Shown: positions 58,581 through 61,211 of the stretch, piece after piece | How the letters are laid out: each line of letters starts with the position of its first letter | Numbering within the stretch: the first letter of the stretch is position 1 | DNA from: UBA5189 sp035631615 | GTDB taxonomy: Bacteria > Chloroflexota > Limnocylindria > Limnocylindrales > CSP1-4 | DNA: 61,211 nt | Assembly: GCA_035631615.1 (NCBI GenBank) | Contig: DASQIK010000062.1 | Coordinates: forward strand, 1 to 61,211 | Reading direction: 5' to 3' | The notes under the pieces: generated by a model | The model's input: the letters and a program-made list of their open reading frames with translations, nothing else | The model's database searches: none | Told to the model about the DNA's origin: nothing | Program-made: the position numbers and the translations under genes

Positions 58581-61169
58581 GTGCCACAGGTCTTCGAGAC
58601 CCAGCTCGGTGGTCGAACGCTGACCATCGAAACCGGCCGGCTTGCCCGTCTCGCCGGCGGCGCCGTCACCGTCCGCTACGGCGACACCATGGTGCTCGGC
58701 ACCGCGAACCGGTCGGAGCCCCGCCCAGGGCTCGACTTCTTCCCGCTCACGGTCGACTTCGAGGAGCGCATGTACGCCGCGGGCAAGATCCCCGGCGGCT
58801 TCATCAAGCGCGAGTCGCGGCCGTCCGAGAACGCGATCCTGGCCGCCCGCCAGATCGACCGGCCGATCCGGCCGCTCTTCCCCGAGGGCTACAAGGACGA
58901 CATCCAGCTCGTGGTCACGGTCCTCTCGACCGACCAGGAGAACAACCCTGACGTCATCGGCACGGTCGCCGCGTCGGCCGCCCTCAACATCAGCGAGATC
59001 CCATTCGACGGCCCGATCGGCGCCGTGCGCATCGGCCGGATCGGCGGCGAGTTCGTCGTCAACCCGACCCACACCCAGCTCGCCGAGTCCGAGCTCGACC
59101 TGATCGTCGCCGGCACCAGGGACGCGATCATGATGGTCGAGGCCGGCGCCAACCTCCTCCCGGAGGACGTGATGGCCGAGGCCATCCTGTTCGGCCACCG
59201 CTCGCTCCAGCCGCTCGTCGCGATCCAGGAGGAGATGCGGGCCGCCCTCGGCAAGGCCAAGCGCATCCCGTACATCGAGCCTTCGACCGGCTCGGTCCTC
59301 GAGTTCGCGACCGCCACCGATGCCAGGCGCGAGCTCGTCGTCATCGACGTCGAGACGACCGGCACGGACCCGAAGATGTCCGACCTGCTCGAGATCGCCG
59401 CGGTCAAGATCAAGGGGACCAAGGTCGTCGACACGTGGTCGACGTTCGTGAACCCCGGCCGCGCGATCGTCGGCAACCAGATGCACGGCATCACCGACAA
59501 GGACGTGAAGGGCGCCCCGACGCCGAAGGCGGCCGCGGAGCAGCTCCTCAAGTTCGTCGGCGACGCGACGGTCGTCGGCCACAACGTCGGCTTCGATCTC
59601 GGCTTCGTCGAGGAGGCCATGGGTGGCGGGTTCCGGTTCGCGCCGGGCTCGTACCTGGACACGCTCGTCATCGCCCGCGAGGGCTACCCCGGCGCCGAGT
59701 CGTACAAGCTCGGCGACCTGGCCCGGTTCTTCGGGATCGAGCTCGCCACGAGCCATCGCGCCCTGACGGACGCCCAGGCTACCGCGAACCTGCTGCTGTG
59801 GTTCGCGAACGACCTGCCGGGTCGCATCACCAAGCTCAAGGCCGCGATCGGGGACGCGGTGCGCGCCCAGAAGACCGGCGGCGACACGCCCGCGCTGCTC
59901 GAGGCCGCTCGCCGTGACGCGCGGGTCAGCGAGGGCCTGTTCAACCTCATCCAGAAGAAGACCGTCCGCCGGATCGTCCTCGACGAGGGCATCCGCATCG
60001 ACGGCCGCGGGCTCAACGACATCCGGCCGATCTCGGTCGAGGTCGGGCTCGTGCCGCGCGCCCACGGCTCCGGCCTGTTCACCCGCGGTGAGACGCAGGC
60101 GCTCACCGTCGCAACCCTCGGTGCGTCCTCGGACGTGCAGCGGATCGACACGATCAGCCCCGAGACCGAGAAGCGCTACATCCACCACTACAACTTCCCG
60201 CCCTACAGCACGGGCGAGAACAAGCCGATGCGCGGTCCCAGCCGGCGAGACATCGGCCACGGCCACCTCGCCGAGCGAGCGCTCGTGCCGGTGCTGCCGA
60301 GCCACGAGGACTTCCCGTACGTGATCCGCCTCGTCAGCGAGTGCGTGACCTCCAACGGCTCGACCTCGATGGCCTCGACGTGCGGCTCGACGCTCGCCCT
60401 CATGGACGCCGGCGTGCCGATCAAGGCGCCGGTGGCCGGCGCGGCAATGGGCCTGATCACGGAGCCCGACGGCACGTTCGTCGTCCTCACCGACATCCTC
60501 GGCAAGGAAGACGCGATCGGCGACATGGACTTCAAGGTCACCGGCACGCGGGACGGCGTCACGGCCCTCCAGATGGACATCAAGGTCCGGGGCATCAGCG
60601 AGGCGATCATCCGGGCGGGCCTCAAGTCCGCGCTGGCGGCTCGTCTCACGATCCTCGACAAGATGGCCGAGGTCCTCCCCGAAGCCCGCGAGGTCATGAG
60701 CGACTTCGCACCCCGGATCACGACGATCAAGATCAACCCCGAGAAGATCCGGGAGATCATCGGCAAGGGTGGGTCCATGATCCGGAAGATCCAGGAGGAG
60801 ACCGGCACCGAGATCAACGTCGAGGACGACGGCTCCGTCGAGATCGCCGCGGTGAGCGGCGAGAACGCGCGCAAGGCGATCCAGTGGATCGAGAGCCTGA
60901 CCCGCGACGTCGAGGTGGGCGCCCTGTACCTCGGCAAGGTCACCCGGATCATGGGCTTCGGCGCGTTCGTCGAGATCCTGCCGGGCAAGGAAGGCCTCGT
61001 CCGCATCGGCGAGCTCGCCGACTACCACGTGCCCACCGTCGAGGACGTCGTGTCCGTCGGCGACGAGGTGATGGTGGTCGTGATCGAGGTCGATCGCCAG
61101 GGCCGGATCAACCTCTCGCGCAAGGCCGCCATGCAGCGCCACCTCGCCAAGGAGCCGGTCGAGGCGTAA
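58581..61169 (+). CDS. pnp: Polynucleotide phosphorylase with inserted DEDDh exonuclease domain
   Basis: 862 residues from GTG 58581 (SD AGGAGG), against ~700 for the family. Order: first RNase PH domain (1-~225), start of the helical linker (FGHRSLQPLVAIQEEM), then a DnaQ-like 3'-5' exonuclease domain (~250-412) with all catalytic residues: D256 and E258 (VIDVETTG), D339 (GHNVGFDLGF), H392 and D397 (SHRALTDAQ). It is followed by the rest of the helical linker, second RNase PH domain (DGRGLNDIRPI, DIGHGHLAERAL, SNGSTSMASTCGSTLA, GDMDFKVTG), KH (IIGKGGSMIRKI) and S1 domains. PNPase degrades RNA phosphorolytically; the insert could add hydrolytic attack on RNA or DNA. Frame is continuous, so it is a fusion within one protein. 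Confidence 0.93.
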   Translation: MPQVFETQLGGRTLTIETGRLARLAGGAVTVRYGDTMVLGTANRSEPRPGLDFFPLTVDFEERMYAAGKIPGGFIKRESRPSENAILAARQIDRPIRPLFPEGYKDDIQLVVTVLSTDQENNPDVIGTVAASAALNISEIPFDGPIGAVRIGRIGGEFVVNPTHTQLAESELDLIVAGTRDAIMMVEAGANLLPEDVMAEAILFGHRSLQPLVAIQEEMRAALGKAKRIPYIEPSTGSVLEFATATDARRELVVIDVETTGTDPKMSDLLEIAAVKIKGTKVVDTWSTFVNPGRAIVGNQMHGITDKDVKGAPTPKAAAEQLLKFVGDATVVGHNVGFDLGFVEEAMGGGFRFAPGSYLDTLVIAREGYPGAESYKLGDLARFFGIELATSHRALTDAQATANLLLWFANDLPGRITKLKAAIGDAVRAQKTGGDTPALLEAARRDARVSEGLFNLIQKKTVRRIVLDEGIRIDGRGLNDIRPISVEVGLVPRAHGSGLFTRGETQALTVATLGASSDVQRIDTISPETEKRYIHHYNFPPYSTGENKPMRGPSRRDIGHGHLAERALVPVLPSHEDFPYVIRLVSECVTSNGSTSMASTCGSTLALMDAGVPIKAPVAGAAMGLITEPDGTFVVLTDILGKEDAIGDMDFKVTGTRDGVTALQMDIKVRGISEAIIRAGLKSALAARLTILDKMAEVLPEAREVMSDFAPRITTIKINPEKIREIIGKGGSMIRKIQEETGTEINVEDDGSVEIAAVSGENARKAIQWIESLTRDVEVGALYLGKVTRIMGFGAFVEILPGKEGLVRIGELADYHVPTVEDVVSVGDEVMVVVIEVDRQGRINLSRKAAMQRHLAKEPVEA

Positions 61170-61211
61170 CCCTCCACACCCTCGATACCACGAGAGGCCC
61201 CGGCAACGCCG

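Noticed and set aside
1..61211. tRNA, rRNA, SRP RNA, tmRNA, CRISPR, IS element or prophage
   Set aside because: Spacers were read on both strands; no tRNA-like TTCGA arm with matching acceptor stem, no regular repeat-spacer pattern and no transposase or integrase motifs were seen.

Overview
The window is a dense, GC-rich (roughly 70% by eye) bacterial housekeeping region with about 60 protein genes and no rRNA, tRNA, CRISPR array, IS element or prophage that I can see. Most genes lie on the + strand in tight operons with many 4-nt ATGA/GTGA overlaps; only five genes are on the - strand. The gene content and order (rpmB-asp23-fakA-recG-rsmD-coaD; yceD-rpmF-plsX; rnc-smc-ftsY-ffh-rpsP-khpA-rimM-trmD-rplS-rnhB; rpsB-tsf-pyrH-frr-uppS-cdsA-dxr-rseP-ispG; nusA-ylxR-infB-rbfA-nrnA-truB-ribF-rpsO-pnp) are those of Gram-positive-type lineages. 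With the LCP protein, zinc-type L28/L32, and lack of outer-membrane genes this suggests a monoderm. High GC and protein style make Chloroflexota (Limnocylindria/Ellin6529-like) my best guess, but this is inference.

Layout. 1-832 (-): LCP-family cell-wall ligase running off the left edge. 855-8756: ileS-lspA-rluD-gmk-priA. 8865-15876: a small helical protein, then def-fmt-(molybdenum hydroxylase large subunit)-rlmN-rpe-dtd. 16141-17993 (-): a membrane protein, a cupin-nucleotidyl cyclase fusion and rpmB. 18118-23671: asp23-fakA-recG-rsmD-coaD. 23804-27799: coiled-coil protein, yceD, rpmF, plsX, a second Asp23 protein, nusB, acpP. 27839-39608: rnc-smc-ftsY-lipoprotein-ffh-DUF3352-rpsP-khpA-rimM-trmD-rplS. 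39686-42011: rnhB, GT87-like membrane protein, yraN. 42229-50333: rpsB through ispG. 50343-51005 (-): two-TM protein. 51155-61169: nusA through pnp.

The genes serve translation (ribosomal proteins, factors, tRNA and rRNA modification), SRP targeting, lipid precursor supply (plsX, acpP, fakA, cdsA), isoprenoids (dxr, ispG, uppS), chromosome maintenance (smc, recG, priA, rnhB) and RNA turnover (rnc, nrnA, pnp).

The most unusual object is the pnp product: a polynucleotide phosphorylase of 862 residues with a complete DEDDh (DnaQ-like) 3'-5' exonuclease domain inserted between its two RNase PH halves, all five catalytic residues present. Other points of note are a hairpin plus seven-T attenuator in the nusA leader, a set of start codons exactly 7 nt downstream of a -10 hexamer (probable leaderless mRNAs), a molybdenum hydroxylase embedded in the fmt-rlmN operon, an Rpe with a ~100-residue extension, an RNase HII lacking the GRG motif, and a RibF whose riboflavin kinase half looks degenerate.
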